This document shows, one piece after another, positions 18,047 through 27,383 of a stretch of 64,000 bases of DNA. Where the stretch lies: contig JAPZTO010000002.1 of the NCBI GenBank assembly GCA_027532775.1, forward strand, positions 558,001 through 622,000, given 5' to 3'. Both the position numbers and the translations under genes were made by a program. Origin of the DNA: Beijerinckiaceae bacterium. GTDB taxonomy: Bacteria; Pseudomonadota; Alphaproteobacteria; Rhizobiales; Beijerinckiaceae. Under the pieces are notes generated by a model. The model was not told where the DNA came from. It searched no databases and was given only the letters and a program-made list of their open reading frames with translations. Within the stretch, counting starts at the first letter, position 1. Each line of letters opens with the position of its first letter.

Positions 18047-19102
18047 TCAGGGCGCGGGATTGCCGCGCAACTGGTGGACGAGGTCGATCTTGCCGAGCAG
18101 TTCGGGGCTCAGCGTCACACCTTCGGATTCGATGGCCAGCTTGAGCTGCTCCATCGTCGTCGCGCCGATGATGTTCGAGGTCACGAAGGGCCGGCTGTTG
18201 ACGAAGGCATTCGCCATCACGGCCGGATCGAGCCCGTATTCGCGGGCAAGGCCAACGTAATCACGCACGGCTGCTTCCGAACCGGGCTTCTCGTAGCGCT
18301 GGCCCCGGTTGAACAGGGTCGAGCGCGCACCGGCCGGGCGGGCGCCGTCAAGATACTTGCCCGAGAGGTAGCCCTGCGCGAGCGGCGAATAGGCGAGCAG
18401 GCCGATATCCTCGCGCATCCAGATCTCTGCGAGGGCGGTCTCGAAGGTGCGGTTCAGCAGGTTGTAGGCGTTCTGGATCGACTGCATGCGCGGCAGGCCT
18501 TTTGCCTCGCTTTCGCCAAGGAAGCGCATCGTGCCCCAGGCGCTCTCGTTCGAGAGGCCGACATGCCGCACCTTGCCCGCCTTGATGAAGCCGGAGAGGA
18601 TCTCGAGAACTTCATGGAACGGGGTTTCCTCGCCCGCGGTCCTGAAATCGGCCGGATTGAAGCGGGTCGGGTTCGAGCCCCAGGGCATGGCCCGATCCGG
18701 CCAGTGCAGCTGGTAGAGATCGACGTAATCGGTCTGCAGGCGCTTCAGGCTGGCATGCAGCGCTTCTTCCATCTGGCTGCGGATCAGGCGGCCCTTCGAG
18801 CCATCCTTGCGGAACCAGGTCATGTCAGAGCGGCCGATCACCTTGGTGGCGAGGATCACCTTGTCCCGGTTCTTCCGGCTGGCGAACCAGGTGCCGATGA
18901 TCCGCTCGGTCGAGCCCTGCGTCTCCGCAGCCGGCGGAATCGAATAAAGCTCGGCGGTGTCGAAGAAATTCACGCCCCGGTCGAGAGCGTAATCCATCTG
19001 GGCATGCCCTTCGGCCTCGGTGTTCTGCTGGCCCCAGGTCATGGTGCCGAGGCAGATGAGGGAAACATCAAGTCCGGTGCGGCCAAGCGGGCGACGCTGC
19101 AT
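18047..19102 (-). CDS. Aldo/keto reductase (Tas-like)
   Basis: 351-residue NADPH-dependent TIM-barrel oxidoreductase. The catalytic tetrad is readable: Asp and Tyr in FDTAELYS, a Lys in ILATKVIGRS, and His in YQLHWPD. Length and the insertion DTAELYSIPPAAETQGSTE resemble E. coli Tas and its homologues. The physiological substrate is unknown. It is convergent with the racemase-like gene (6 bp gap) and lies about 20 bp downstream of yacG. Confidence 0.9.
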   Translation of the reverse strand: MQRRPLGRTGLDVSLICLGTMTWGQQNTEAEGHAQMDYALDRGVNFFDTAELYSIPPAAETQGSTERIIGTWFASRKNRDKVILATKVIGRSDMTWFRKDGSKGRLIRSQMEEALHASLKRLQTDYVDLYQLHWPDRAMPWGSNPTRFNPADFRTAGEETPFHEVLEILSGFIKAGKVRHVGLSNESAWGTMRFLGESEAKGLPRMQSIQNAYNLLNRTFETALAEIWMREDIGLLAYSPLAQGYLSGKYLDGARPAGARSTLFNRGQRYEKPGSEAAVRDYVGLAREYGLDPAVMANAFVNSRPFVTSNIIGATTMEQLKLAIESEGVTLSPELLGKIDLVHQLRGNPAP

Positions 19103-19123
19103 GTTCAGGTCCTTTGCGGGAGA

Positions 19124-19330
19124 TCAGGAGGAATAGGGTTCGTCGGAACGGTGGCCATCGCCTTCGTCCTCATCCCGCTCCGGCACGGCATAGATGCCGT
19201 TCAGCCAGCGCGAGAGATCGACATCGGCGCAGCGCTTCGAGCAGAACGGCCGGAATTGCTGCACCGTCAGCCGCCCGCAAATGGGGCAGCGCGGCGCGCG
19301 GATCAAGGTCGGGTCCTTCGCTTCCGCCAT
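19124..19330 (-). CDS. yacG: DNA gyrase inhibitor YacG
   Basis: 68-residue zinc protein with four cysteines, C15 and C18 (CPIC) and C30 and C34 (CSKRC), then DVDLSRWLNGIY, as in YacG. The E. coli protein binds GyrB and inhibits gyrase. The acidic tail (ERDEDEGDGH) is usual. It starts 6 bp after the stop of maf, a neighbourhood common in Alphaproteobacteria. Confidence 0.93.
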   Translation of the reverse strand: MAEAKDPTLIRAPRCPICGRLTVQQFRPFCSKRCADVDLSRWLNGIYAVPERDEDEGDGHRSDEPYSS

Positions 19331-19336
19331 GGCGGG

Positions 19337-19972
19337 TCAGGCCTGGTTGAGCCAGCGCAGATGGACCGGATATCCGGTTCCGGCCAGAAGCGACGCCGTT
19401 TCATAGAGCGGCAGGCCGACAATGGCCGAATAGGAACCGATGATCTTCGTGACGAAGGCCCCAGCAATGCCCTGGATCGCATAGCCGCCGGCCTTGCCCT
19501 CCCATTCGCCGCTGGCGAGATAGGCGTCGATCTCGTCGCCCGACAGGCGCTTGAAACGGACCCGCGCCTCGACGAGCCGCTGGGATTGCCGCCCGGACGG
19601 CAGCATGACAACCACGCTGGTATAGACCCGATGGGCACGGCCCGAGAGCAGGCGCAGGCATTGCGCCGCCTCGGCGGCGAGTTCGGTCTTGGGCAGGATG
19701 CGCGAACCCAGCGCGACCACGGTATCGGCGGAAAGGATATGGCAGGTCGCCAGCGCCCCATCATGCCGCGTCGCCTTGTAGGCCGCCTCGGCTTTTTCCC
19801 GGGCGAGGCGTTCCGCATAGACACGGGGCCTCTCGCGCAGGCGCGGCGTCTCGTCGATCGAGGTGGCGAGGACATGGTCGGGGCTGATGCCGATCTGTTC
19901 CAGAAGCTGGAATCGGCGCGGCGAGGCAGAGGCCAGCAGCAAGCGGCCGATCCCGTCGATCGCCTTCGTCAT
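19337..19972 (-). CDS. maf: Maf-like nucleoside triphosphate pyrophosphatase
   Basis: 211-residue Maf/Ham1-fold enzyme that hydrolyses non-canonical or canonical dNTPs to the monophosphate. Motifs: [14 protein letters not shown] at the N-terminus, the metal/catalytic LSADTVV, and [16 protein letters not shown] near the C-terminus. ATG 19972 has a GAGGGA upstream at somewhat long spacing; an in-frame GTG at 19984 lies almost on top of that site and is less likely. It is the first gene of the maf-yacG pair. Confidence 0.92.
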   Translation of the reverse strand: MTKAIDGIGRLLLASASPRRFQLLEQIGISPDHVLATSIDETPRLRERPRVYAERLAREKAEAAYKATRHDGALATCHILSADTVVALGSRILPKTELAAEAAQCLRLLSGRAHRVYTSVVVMLPSGRQSQRLVEARVRFKRLSGDEIDAYLASGEWEGKAGGYAIQGIAGAFVTKIIGSYSAIVGLPLYETASLLAGTGYPVHLRWLNQA

Positions 19973-20281
19973 GCGGATATCCACTTCCCTCAGGGCAGGG
20001 CACGGAGGCCCGACCGCGCCGTTCTAACGAGAGCGGACGCGGATCACAACCGCATCCGTGCATCCGCGCGCTGCAGCCAAACATATTCCCGATGGGTTCT
20101 TGTCGCCCCTGCCAATGTCTGCCAGTCTGGAAGCAAGGTCCGGTATCGGCACCGTTTCGGTATGGGGACAAACGATGTGTGCATCCGGCCCGTCAGTTTC
20201 GTGACAGGTTCGGACGCTAGGCGATGCGGGCATATAAAAAAGATGCCAAGTCAAGACTATAGACATATGGGAGCCCAAGAG

Positions 20282-21265
20282 ATGACGACTCGACGCACTA
20301 TCCTGAAAGCAGGCGTGGCCGCCGGCGCCGCCGCAACCCTGCCGCTGGGCATGCTGACCCCGGCCGAGGCCCAGGCCCTGACATCGCTTCAGATCTTCGT
20401 GCCGGCCGCGCCGGGCGGCGGCTGGGATGGCACCGGCCGCGCGATCGAAAGCGTCATGCGCTCCGAGAAGATCGTGGAGACCTTCCAGTTCGAGCATGCG
20501 CCGGGCGCCGGTGGCGTGGTCGGCCTGCCGAAATTCATCTCCACCAAGAAGGGCCAGCCGAACGCGGTCATGATCGGCGGGATGGTGATGGTCGGTGCGA
20601 TCATCGCCAACAAGGCGCCGCTGAAACTCACCGATGTCGTGCCGCTCTGCCGCCTGACGGGCGAGTTCCTCGCTGTTGTCGTTCCGGCCGAGAGCCCGTT
20701 CAAGACGATGGGTGACCTTGTCACCGCGCTGAAGGCGGATCCGGGCAAGGTCTCGTGGGCCGGTGGCTCGGCGGGCGGGTCGGACCACATCCTTGCCGGG
20801 ATGATCGCCAAGGCGGTTGGTGTCGATCCGCGCAAGGTCGCCTATGTCGCCTATGCGGGCGGTGGCCCGGCCACAGCCGCTTTGCTCGGCAACCAGGTGT
20901 CCTGCGGCGTTTCGGGCTACGGCGAATTCGCCGAGCAGGTGAAGGCCGGCAAGCTCCGTGTGCTCGCGCTTTCCTCCGACAAGCGCCAGGACGGCATCAA
21001 CGCCCCGACGCTGAAGGAAGCCGGCGTCGATGTCGAACTGTTCAACTGGCGCGGCGTGTTCGGCGCCCCCGGCACGACCAAGGCCCAGCAGGATGCGCTG
21101 ATCGCGCTGTTCGACAAGCTGGTCATCTCGGAAGGCTGGAAGACCGAACTGACCAAGCGTGACTGGACCGGCATCTATATGCGCGGGGATGCCTTCGCCA
21201 AGTACATCGAGTCCGAGACCGCCCGCATCACCGGCATTCTCAAAGATCTCGGTCTTGCGGCCTGA
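20282..21265 (+). CDS. Tripartite tricarboxylate transporter substrate-binding protein (TctC family)
   Basis: 327-residue periplasmic binding protein. The N-terminus MTTRRTILKAGVAAGAAATL looks like a Tat-type signal with cleavage after ...LTPAEA. The mature domain has IFVPAAPGGGWDGTGRA, EHAPGAGGVVGL and WAGGSAGGSDHI of the Bug/TctC family. GGGAG seven bases before ATG 20282 supports the start; the frame stays open far upstream because of antisense shadow. It is first of a TctCBA operon. The ligand is a carboxylate of unknown identity, and no catabolic gene is adjacent. Confidence 0.92.
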   Translation: MTTRRTILKAGVAAGAAATLPLGMLTPAEAQALTSLQIFVPAAPGGGWDGTGRAIESVMRSEKIVETFQFEHAPGAGGVVGLPKFISTKKGQPNAVMIGGMVMVGAIIANKAPLKLTDVVPLCRLTGEFLAVVVPAESPFKTMGDLVTALKADPGKVSWAGGSAGGSDHILAGMIAKAVGVDPRKVAYVAYAGGGPATAALLGNQVSCGVSGYGEFAEQVKAGKLRVLALSSDKRQDGINAPTLKEAGVDVELFNWRGVFGAPGTTKAQQDALIALFDKLVISEGWKTELTKRDWTGIYMRGDAFAKYIESETARITGILKDLGLAA

Positions 21266-21268
21266 TCG

Positions 21269-21766
21269 ATGGTGCTGAAGCCTTCTCTGCCCGAACTTCT
21301 GGTCGGGCTCGGGATGGTGGGTTTTGCCGTCGTCGTGGGTTTCGCGACGGCGGCTATTCCTTCCTCCGCCTATGCCAAGGTCGGGCCGGCTGTGGTGCCC
21401 TGGGCCATCACGGCGGGCCTTGTCTTTTTCGGCCTTCTGCTGACTTTCCAGGGCCTTACCGGTGGCTGGGAACACGAGCGCGGCGTCGATTTCGACTGGC
21501 GTGGCCTCGGCTGGCTGCTGGCGGGGCTGGTGATGAACCTCCTCCTGATCGACGGATACAACATTGGCGAAACCAAGGTGATCCCGCAATTCGGGTTCAT
21601 CATCGCCTCGACCGTGGTATTCAGCTTCACTGCGCGCGCCTTCGGCAGCCGTGCCTTTCTCCGTGATGCCCTGATCGGATTCGTGCTCGCACTGGTGGCC
21701 TATATCGGCTTCGACCGGGTGCTCGGCTACCAGATCGGCAGCGGGATGATCGAAAGACTGATCTGA
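21269..21766 (+). CDS. Tripartite tricarboxylate transporter small membrane protein (TctB family)
   Basis: 165-residue membrane protein with four hydrophobic segments, the usual length and topology of TctB. It starts 3 bp after the tctC stop, and its own stop shares a base with the TctA start (TGATG). It assists the large TctA permease; TctB proteins are poorly conserved, so the call rests partly on position. Confidence 0.88.
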   Translation: MVLKPSLPELLVGLGMVGFAVVVGFATAAIPSSAYAKVGPAVVPWAITAGLVFFGLLLTFQGLTGGWEHERGVDFDWRGLGWLLAGLVMNLLLIDGYNIGETKVIPQFGFIIASTVVFSFTARAFGSRAFLRDALIGFVLALVAYIGFDRVLGYQIGSGMIERLI

Positions 21767-23265
21767 TGGATACACTCGGCCAGCTCATGCAGGGTTTCGC
21801 GATCGCGCTGACGCCGATCAACCTGATGTGGTGCCTTGTCGGGGTCGCAGTCGGCACGGCGATCGGCGTTCTGCCCGGCCTCGGCCCGGCGCTGACCATC
21901 GCCCTGCTGCTGCCGATCACGACCAAGGTCGATCCGACGGCAGCCTTCATCCTCTTCGCCGGCATCTATTACGGCGCCATGTATGGCGGCTCGACGACCT
22001 CGATCCTGCTCAATACGCCAGGCGAAAGTGCGACGATCGTCACCTCGCTCGAGGGCAACAAGATGGCCAAGCGGGGCCGCGCCGGCGCGGCGCTCGCCAC
22101 GGCCGCGATCGGCTCCTTCGTTGCAGGCACGATCGGCACGATCGGCATCACCTTCATGGCTGAACCGGTCGTGGCCTTCGCGCTGAAATTCGGCCCAGCC
22201 GAGTATTTCTCGTTGATGATGCTGTCCTTTGTCACCGTGGCGGCGGTGCTTGGCGGCTCTGCCGTGCGCGGCATGACGGCCCTGTTTGTCGGCATGTTCC
22301 TCGGCATGATCGGGGTCGACAACCAGTCCGGCCAGTTGCGTTTCACCTTCGGGCTGACGGAGCTCTATGACGGCATCAACGTCATCATCGTCGCTGTGGG
22401 GCTCTTCGCCATCGGCGAGACGCTGTGGCTGGCCGCGCAGCGGAAATCCGACAATGACGAGGTGATCAAGGTCACCGATTCCGTGATGATGAGCCGCGAG
22501 GACTGGAAGCGGTCCTGGAAGCCCTGGCTGCGCGGCTCCTTCATCGGCTTCCCCATCGGGGCCATGCCGGCCGGCGGGGCCGAGATCCCGACCTTCCTCT
22601 CCTATTCACTCGAGAAGAAGCTCTCGCCCAAGCCCGAGGAATTCGGCCATGGCGCCATTGAAGGCGTGGCCGGGCCGGAGGCCGCGAACAACGCTTCCGC
22701 CGCCGGCGTGCTGGTTCCGATGCTGGCGCTGGGCCTGCCGACTTCGGCCACGGCCGCGATCATGCTCTCGGCTTTCCAGAGTTACGGCATCAATCCCGGT
22801 CCGCAATTGCTGCAGACCAATCCGCAGCTCGTCTGGGGCCTGATCGCTTCGCTGTATATCGGCAACGTGATGCTGCTGGTCCTCAACCTGCCGTTGGTCG
22901 GGCTCTGGGTGAAGATGCTCAAGATCCCGGCACCGCTTCTCTATGGCGGCATCCTGATCTTCGCCACGGTCGGCTCCTACGGCATTTCCCGTTCGGTGGT
23001 GGACCTTGTACTGCTCTATCTCGTCGGCATCATGGGATTCCTGATGCGGAAATTCGACTTCCCGACAGCGCCGGTCATCATCGGGATGATCCTCGGCCCC
23101 CTTGCGGAAATGAATTTCCGGCAGGCCATGACGATCAGCCAGGGCAGCTGGTGGATTTTCGTCGAGAAGCCCTTGTCGCTGCTGCTGCTTCTGCTGACCG
23201 TTGTTGCGCTTGTCGGCCCTGCCCTCTGGGCTAAATTCCGGCCGAGGACAACGCAGGAGGCGTGA
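21766..23265 (+). CDS. Tripartite tricarboxylate transporter large permease (TctA family)
   Basis: 499-residue permease with about 11-12 membrane segments. Family hallmarks: [20 protein letters not shown] near the N-terminus, [36 protein letters not shown] and [16 protein letters not shown]. It is translationally coupled to tctB. Its last 35 bp overlap, tail to tail, the small Ada-domain gene on the other strand. Confidence 0.94.
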   Translation: MDTLGQLMQGFAIALTPINLMWCLVGVAVGTAIGVLPGLGPALTIALLLPITTKVDPTAAFILFAGIYYGAMYGGSTTSILLNTPGESATIVTSLEGNKMAKRGRAGAALATAAIGSFVAGTIGTIGITFMAEPVVAFALKFGPAEYFSLMMLSFVTVAAVLGGSAVRGMTALFVGMFLGMIGVDNQSGQLRFTFGLTELYDGINVIIVAVGLFAIGETLWLAAQRKSDNDEVIKVTDSVMMSREDWKRSWKPWLRGSFIGFPIGAMPAGGAEIPTFLSYSLEKKLSPKPEEFGHGAIEGVAGPEAANNASAAGVLVPMLALGLPTSATAAIMLSAFQSYGINPGPQLLQTNPQLVWGLIASLYIGNVMLLVLNLPLVGLWVKMLKIPAPLLYGGILIFATVGSYGISRSVVDLVLLYLVGIMGFLMRKFDFPTAPVIIGMILGPLAEMNFRQAMTISQGSWWIFVEKPLSLLLLLLTVVALVGPALWAKFRPRTTQEA

Positions 23266-23515
23266 GTCCACCTCCGCAGCGCTTGCAGGCGCGGAACCCG
23301 GCCACCCTGGCCGCTTCCGCGGTGTCATAACAGCGGATATTGCGCCGCAACGGCAACCTGGACGGGCATCCCGGGCTGCAGAAAATACCTGTCGTTGTAA
23401 CCGCGTAGACAAAATCGTAACAAACCTGACGCTGGCGAGCAGAGATCACTTGCCAGCGTCGGTTCTCTACGGTAACGGGATCTTCATTCTTCATGTTTTC
23501 GTAGTCGTCGGCCAT
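23231..23515 (-). CDS. Stand-alone Ada metal-binding domain protein
   Basis: 94 residues matching only the N-terminal zinc domain of Ada, which in E. coli takes a methyl group from DNA methylphosphotriesters. Motifs: [20 protein letters not shown] and [10 protein letters not shown], giving the four zinc cysteines C46, C50, C77 and C80; C46 is at the methyl-acceptor position. The AraC-type HTH and methyltransferase domains of full Ada are absent, and the protein ends 14 residues after the last Cys, inside the antisense of tctA. ATG 23515 has GGAAAG upstream; an in-frame start at 23563 is less likely. It may be a small regulator or repair protein, or a degraded ada. Confidence 0.75.
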   Translation of the reverse strand: MADDYENMKNEDPVTVENRRWQVISARQRQVCYDFVYAVTTTGIFCSPGCPSRLPLRRNIRCYDTAEAARVAGFRACKRCGGGLTPPALSSAGI

Positions 23516-23720
23516 TGTGTTCTGTCTTTCCGCCTTATTTGCCTGCCTTGTATTCATTCGCACTAGATTAGATTTAACTTATGAATTCCTTTTGGTGATT
23601 TGACCGCTTTCCAGAGCCGCCGGCCACCCGATTCCATATCTGTGTTTTCTCCGTTCGAGCAGGCGCATCCTGTTTCGAACCTCAGTCCTTTTTATTCTTT
23701 ATTGTCTTGGAGCATTCCCG

Positions 23721-25097
23721 ATGCGCTTGCCCTTTCTCGCGGCCATTTTCCTTGTTTCGCTCGGCACGGCCTATGGGCAGCAGCCCATGACGCTGGAACA
23801 GGCGATCCGCATGGCGGTGACCAGCAATCCGCGGATCGGCGAGGCGGCTGCCAACCGGCGTGCAGTCGATCAGGAATTGCGGCAAGTCCAGGGGGGGCTG
23901 CTCCCGCAGGTCCGCGTGCAGGCCGAATACGGGAACGAACGCTCCCGCCGGGCGGCCGGGATTGCCGTTGCCGGCACGAATGAGTGGCGGAAGGCCGGCG
24001 GCGAGGCCGGAATCATCGTCAATCAACTCCTTTTCGACGGTTTCGCCACGCTGAACCAGATCTATCGCCAGATGGCGCGGTCAGATGCCGCCGCCTGGCG
24101 GACTCTTGAACGCGCCGAGCTTGTCGCACTGGATACCACGGAGGCCTTCCTCGACATCCAGCGCTTCACGGCCTCGGTTGCCCTCGCGGCCGGGAATGTC
24201 GCGGTGCATGAACGGCTGGCCAACACGATTTCCCAACGTTACAGCGGCGGCCGCGCCGGATTGGGCGACCAGGAGCAGGTCAATGAACGGCTCTCCGCTG
24301 CCCGTGCTGTTCTGGCCGAGTTCCGGATCCGCCTCGAGGAAGCACGGGCCGCGTTCCGCAAGGCAGTCGGCATCGTTCCGGGAAAGCTTGCTGGCCCCCT
24401 GCGCCTTTCCGGCCTCCCTGCGACGCGCCAGAAGGCCTTCGACCTCACGATTGCCGCCAACCCGACCCTGCTCGCCGCCACCAGTGACGTGACGGCGGCC
24501 GAAAGGGACTACGACGCCACGACCGGGCTTTTCCTGCCGCGCGTCGGTGTCGAGGGTCGCGCAGCATCCGGTCGGGATTCCAGCCAGACCCGCGGACGTT
24601 TCGACGAGGCGTCCGTCAAGCTCCGGGCGGATTGGCTGCTCTTTTCGGGGGGGACGGACAGTGCCCGCCGGATGGAACTGGGCGAACGCGTGGCGGAGAG
24701 CCGGAGCCGCGTTGATACCCTGCGTCGTGCGGCCTTCGAATCCATTGATCGCGCGTGGAGCGTGCGGCAGCTCTCCGGCGCCCGGATTGCCTCACTCCAG
24801 GGGCAGGTTCGCGCCGCCCAGGCGGTGGTCACGGCGTATCGCGGCGAGTACGAATTGGGCCAGCGCAGCCTTCTCGACCTGCTCAATGCCGAGAATGCCC
24901 ATTTCAATGCCCGGCTTTCGCTCGAAGCGGCACGGAACGTCGCAGTCTTTGCGGATTACCAGTTGCTGGCGACGTCGGGACAATTGCTTGCACGCCTCAA
25001 CATCGCACCGCCTCGGGATGCAAGCCCGACTTCGAAGGACCGGCGTACCGTCTTCCCGACCACGTTCGGGAACCCGTTCAAGGGGGCGCTCCATTGA
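23721..25097 (+). CDS. TolC-family outer membrane channel of a type I secretion system
   Basis: 458-residue protein with a signal peptide (about residues 1-19, ...LGTAYGQQ). Two OEP repeats follow, with MTLEQAIRMAVTSNPRIGEA and DLTIAANPTLLAATSDVTAA at the starts of each half, and the C-terminal VVTAYRGEYELGQRSLLDLLNAENAHFNA typical of LapE/AggA/TolC proteins. It would form the outer-membrane exit duct for the ABC and MFP encoded next. An AT-rich stretch before it (about 23480-23700) probably holds the promoter. Confidence 0.9.
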   Translation: MRLPFLAAIFLVSLGTAYGQQPMTLEQAIRMAVTSNPRIGEAAANRRAVDQELRQVQGGLLPQVRVQAEYGNERSRRAAGIAVAGTNEWRKAGGEAGIIVNQLLFDGFATLNQIYRQMARSDAAAWRTLERAELVALDTTEAFLDIQRFTASVALAAGNVAVHERLANTISQRYSGGRAGLGDQEQVNERLSAARAVLAEFRIRLEEARAAFRKAVGIVPGKLAGPLRLSGLPATRQKAFDLTIAANPTLLAATSDVTAAERDYDATTGLFLPRVGVEGRAASGRDSSQTRGRFDEASVKLRADWLLFSGGTDSARRMELGERVAESRSRVDTLRRAAFESIDRAWSVRQLSGARIASLQGQVRAAQAVVTAYRGEYELGQRSLLDLLNAENAHFNARLSLEAARNVAVFADYQLLATSGQLLARLNIAPPRDASPTSKDRRTVFPTTFGNPFKGALH

Positions 25098-25232
25098 TCC
25101 AACGAGAGTTTCGCCCGGCGAGGCCGGCCCTATCCCTTGGCGCCAGAACACCCCGCCACAATCCGGCGCGTCGTATCTCCGAACTGTATCGACATCCGTC
25201 TCTCGCCGCCGGGCAAGGGACAAGCATTCCCG

Positions 25233-27383
25233 GTGTTCTCCTTGTCTGACTCCCTGTCCAAAGGCCCCTTGCTGAAGGCGCTCCTCCATCTTGCCGCGCA
25301 TCATGGCCGAGCCGTGGGGGAGGATATCGTGCTGTCGGGGCTGCCGCTCGAAGGCGCGCCGCTCGGCGCCACGTTGTTCGCCCGGGCAGCGCGGCGTGCC
25401 GGGCTGGAGGCGGAACTGGTACACCGTCCATTCCGCGATATCTCCCCGTTGGTGCTGCCCTGCCTCGTGTTCCTCGGGAGTGAGCCGGTTGTCCTCCGCC
25501 GGATCGATCCGGCAGGCGGTCGGTGCGAACTGGTGCGCTTTCCGGATCAAGGCGGTGCGCTGGCCGCAATCCTGCCCGCCAACGAGGTCGAGGCGGCCTA
25601 CGCGGGCTATGCCTTCCTGATCCGACCGCTGACTCCGGCGGATCCCTCTGTCGCAGACAAGAGACGTCCCTACGGCTGGTTTCTCAAGGTTATCCGGCGG
25701 TTCCGGTCGAATTACTGGCACATCGCGCTCGCTACATTGATCATCAATGTCCTGGCCCTTGTGTTTCCGCTCTTCACCATGGCCGTCTATGATCGCGTGC
25801 TGCCGAACCAGGCGGTGTCCTCGCTCGTGGCCCTCCTGATCGGCGTGCTCCTTGCGATCACGTTCGACTTCATCATCCGGTTTGCCCGGTCGAGAATGAT
25901 CGACCTGACCGGAAAGCAGGCCGACGGCGTTCTCGCCGCGCAGATCTACGAGCATCTGCTGAACATCCGGATGAGGGTTCGGCCCCAGAGGGTCGGCGTC
26001 CTGGCCAATCAGGTCCGGGATTTTGACTCCGTTCGGGAGTTCTTCACCTCCGCCACGCTGATCGCGGTCACTGACCTGCTTTTCGCGTTCCTTTTCATCG
26101 GGATCCTGTTCCTTATCGCCGGTCCCCTTGCCTGGATCTCCCTGCTTCTGCTGCCGGTCGTCATCGCGATCGGAATCCTGATCCAGCGGCCGCTGGATCG
26201 CGCCATGAAGGCATTCCAGGGAGAGGCCTCGGCCAAGCACGGCCTCCTGATCGAGAGCCTGCATGGCCTCGAGACCGTCAAGGTCATGGGTGCCCAATCC
26301 GGCCTGCAGGCGGCCTGGGAGCGTTCGGTCGCGCAATCCGCGCGCGCCGGCGAGCAGGTCCATCACTGGTCATCCCTGGCGCTGACCCTGTCGAATGCAG
26401 CGCAGCAGATGACGTCGCTCGGCATCATGGTCGGAGGGGCGTTCCTCGTGATGAACAACACCCTCTCGGTCGGCGCGCTGGTGGCGGCCAACATGCTGGC
26501 GGGGCGGGTTCTTTCTCCGCTGACCAACCTTGCCGGCATGATTTCCCGCGGCAATCAGACACTGATTGCCCTTCAGGGCATTGACGCCCTGATGGCGCTC
26601 GAAACGGACACCCTTCCGGGAGAGGTCAAGACAGCCCGCCGGATCGAACGCGGAGCGATCGCGTTCGATCGCGTGACGTTCGGCTATCCCGGCTCAGCCA
26701 GGCCTGCCCTCGATGAGGTCAGCTTCCGGATCGGCCCCGGTGAACGGGTCGGTATTGTCGGGAAAATCGGGTCGGGAAAAACCACGATCGGTCGCCTGCT
26801 GGTCAATCTCTACAGCCCGGATTCCGGCCGGATCCTGCTGGATGATGCCGACCAGCGGCAGTTCGATCCCATCGAGTTGCGGCGGGATATCGGGTTCGTC
26901 CTGCAGGATTCCGAGCTCTTCATGGGGACGATGCGGCGGAATATCGCCCTCGGGCGGCCGGATGCCACCGATGAGGAGATCATCGCTGCAGCGCGGCTGG
27001 CCGGCATTGACAGTTTCGTGGCCCAGAACCCCGAGGGCTATGACATGCGGATCGCCGAAGGGGGGCGGTCGCTGTCAGGCGGGCAGCGCCAGTCTGTCGC
27101 GCTGGCACGCGTTCTGTTGCGGCGCCCGCGCATCCTCTTCCTCGACGAACCGACCAGCGCGCTTGATGTCAGCAGCGAAGCGGAATTCTGTGCCCGGCTC
27201 GATACAGTGCTCGGTCGCGACACGACGTTCATCGTCTGCACCCATCGCGTTTCCCTCCTCGCCTTCGTCGAGAGACTGCTGGTCCTCGAAAATGGACGCC
27301 TTGTCGCCGATGGCCCGCGTGACGCGATCCTCGCCGGGCTGAACAAGCGTCCGCCCGCCGCGCGGGGTGCCGCCCATGCATAA
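25233..27383 (+). CDS. Type I secretion ABC exporter with degenerate peptidase-like N-domain (LapB/RtxB-like)
   Basis: 716-residue inner-membrane ABC exporter half. Residues 1-150 resemble a C39-like domain lacking the catalytic Cys, which recognises the C-terminal signal of RTX substrates. The membrane domain starts at about residue 155 (FLKVIRRFRSNYWHIALATL). Walker A GKIGSGKTT is near residues 509-517, the signature LSGGQRQS near 613, and Walker [13 protein letters not shown] follows. GTG 25233 gives a LapB-like length (about 718 in Pseudomonas); the frame stays open to TTG 25137, so the start is uncertain. It overlaps the MFP gene by 8 bp. Confidence 0.9.
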   Translation: MFSLSDSLSKGPLLKALLHLAAHHGRAVGEDIVLSGLPLEGAPLGATLFARAARRAGLEAELVHRPFRDISPLVLPCLVFLGSEPVVLRRIDPAGGRCELVRFPDQGGALAAILPANEVEAAYAGYAFLIRPLTPADPSVADKRRPYGWFLKVIRRFRSNYWHIALATLIINVLALVFPLFTMAVYDRVLPNQAVSSLVALLIGVLLAITFDFIIRFARSRMIDLTGKQADGVLAAQIYEHLLNIRMRVRPQRVGVLANQVRDFDSVREFFTSATLIAVTDLLFAFLFIGILFLIAGPLAWISLLLLPVVIAIGILIQRPLDRAMKAFQGEASAKHGLLIESLHGLETVKVMGAQSGLQAAWERSVAQSARAGEQVHHWSSLALTLSNAAQQMTSLGIMVGGAFLVMNNTLSVGALVAANMLAGRVLSPLTNLAGMISRGNQTLIALQGIDALMALETDTLPGEVKTARRIERGAIAFDRVTFGYPGSARPALDEVSFRIGPGERVGIVGKIGSGKTTIGRLLVNLYSPDSGRILLDDADQRQFDPIELRRDIGFVLQDSELFMGTMRRNIALGRPDATDEEIIAAARLAGIDSFVAQNPEGYDMRIAEGGRSLSGGQRQSVALARVLLRRPRILFLDEPTSALDVSSEAEFCARLDTVLGRDTTFIVCTHRVSLLAFVERLLVLENGRLVADGPRDAILAGLNKRPPAARGAAHA

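Noticed and set aside
18074-20281. N-terminal extension of the TctC gene by more than 700 codons
   Set aside because: The extension is antisense to the aldo/keto reductase, yacG and maf genes; the true start with signal peptide and ribosome-binding site is at 20282.
23480-23720. AT-rich stretch as a possible mobile-element scar or attachment site
   Set aside because: No terminal repeats, integrase, transposase or tRNA nearby; promoter DNA for the secretion operon explains it more simply.
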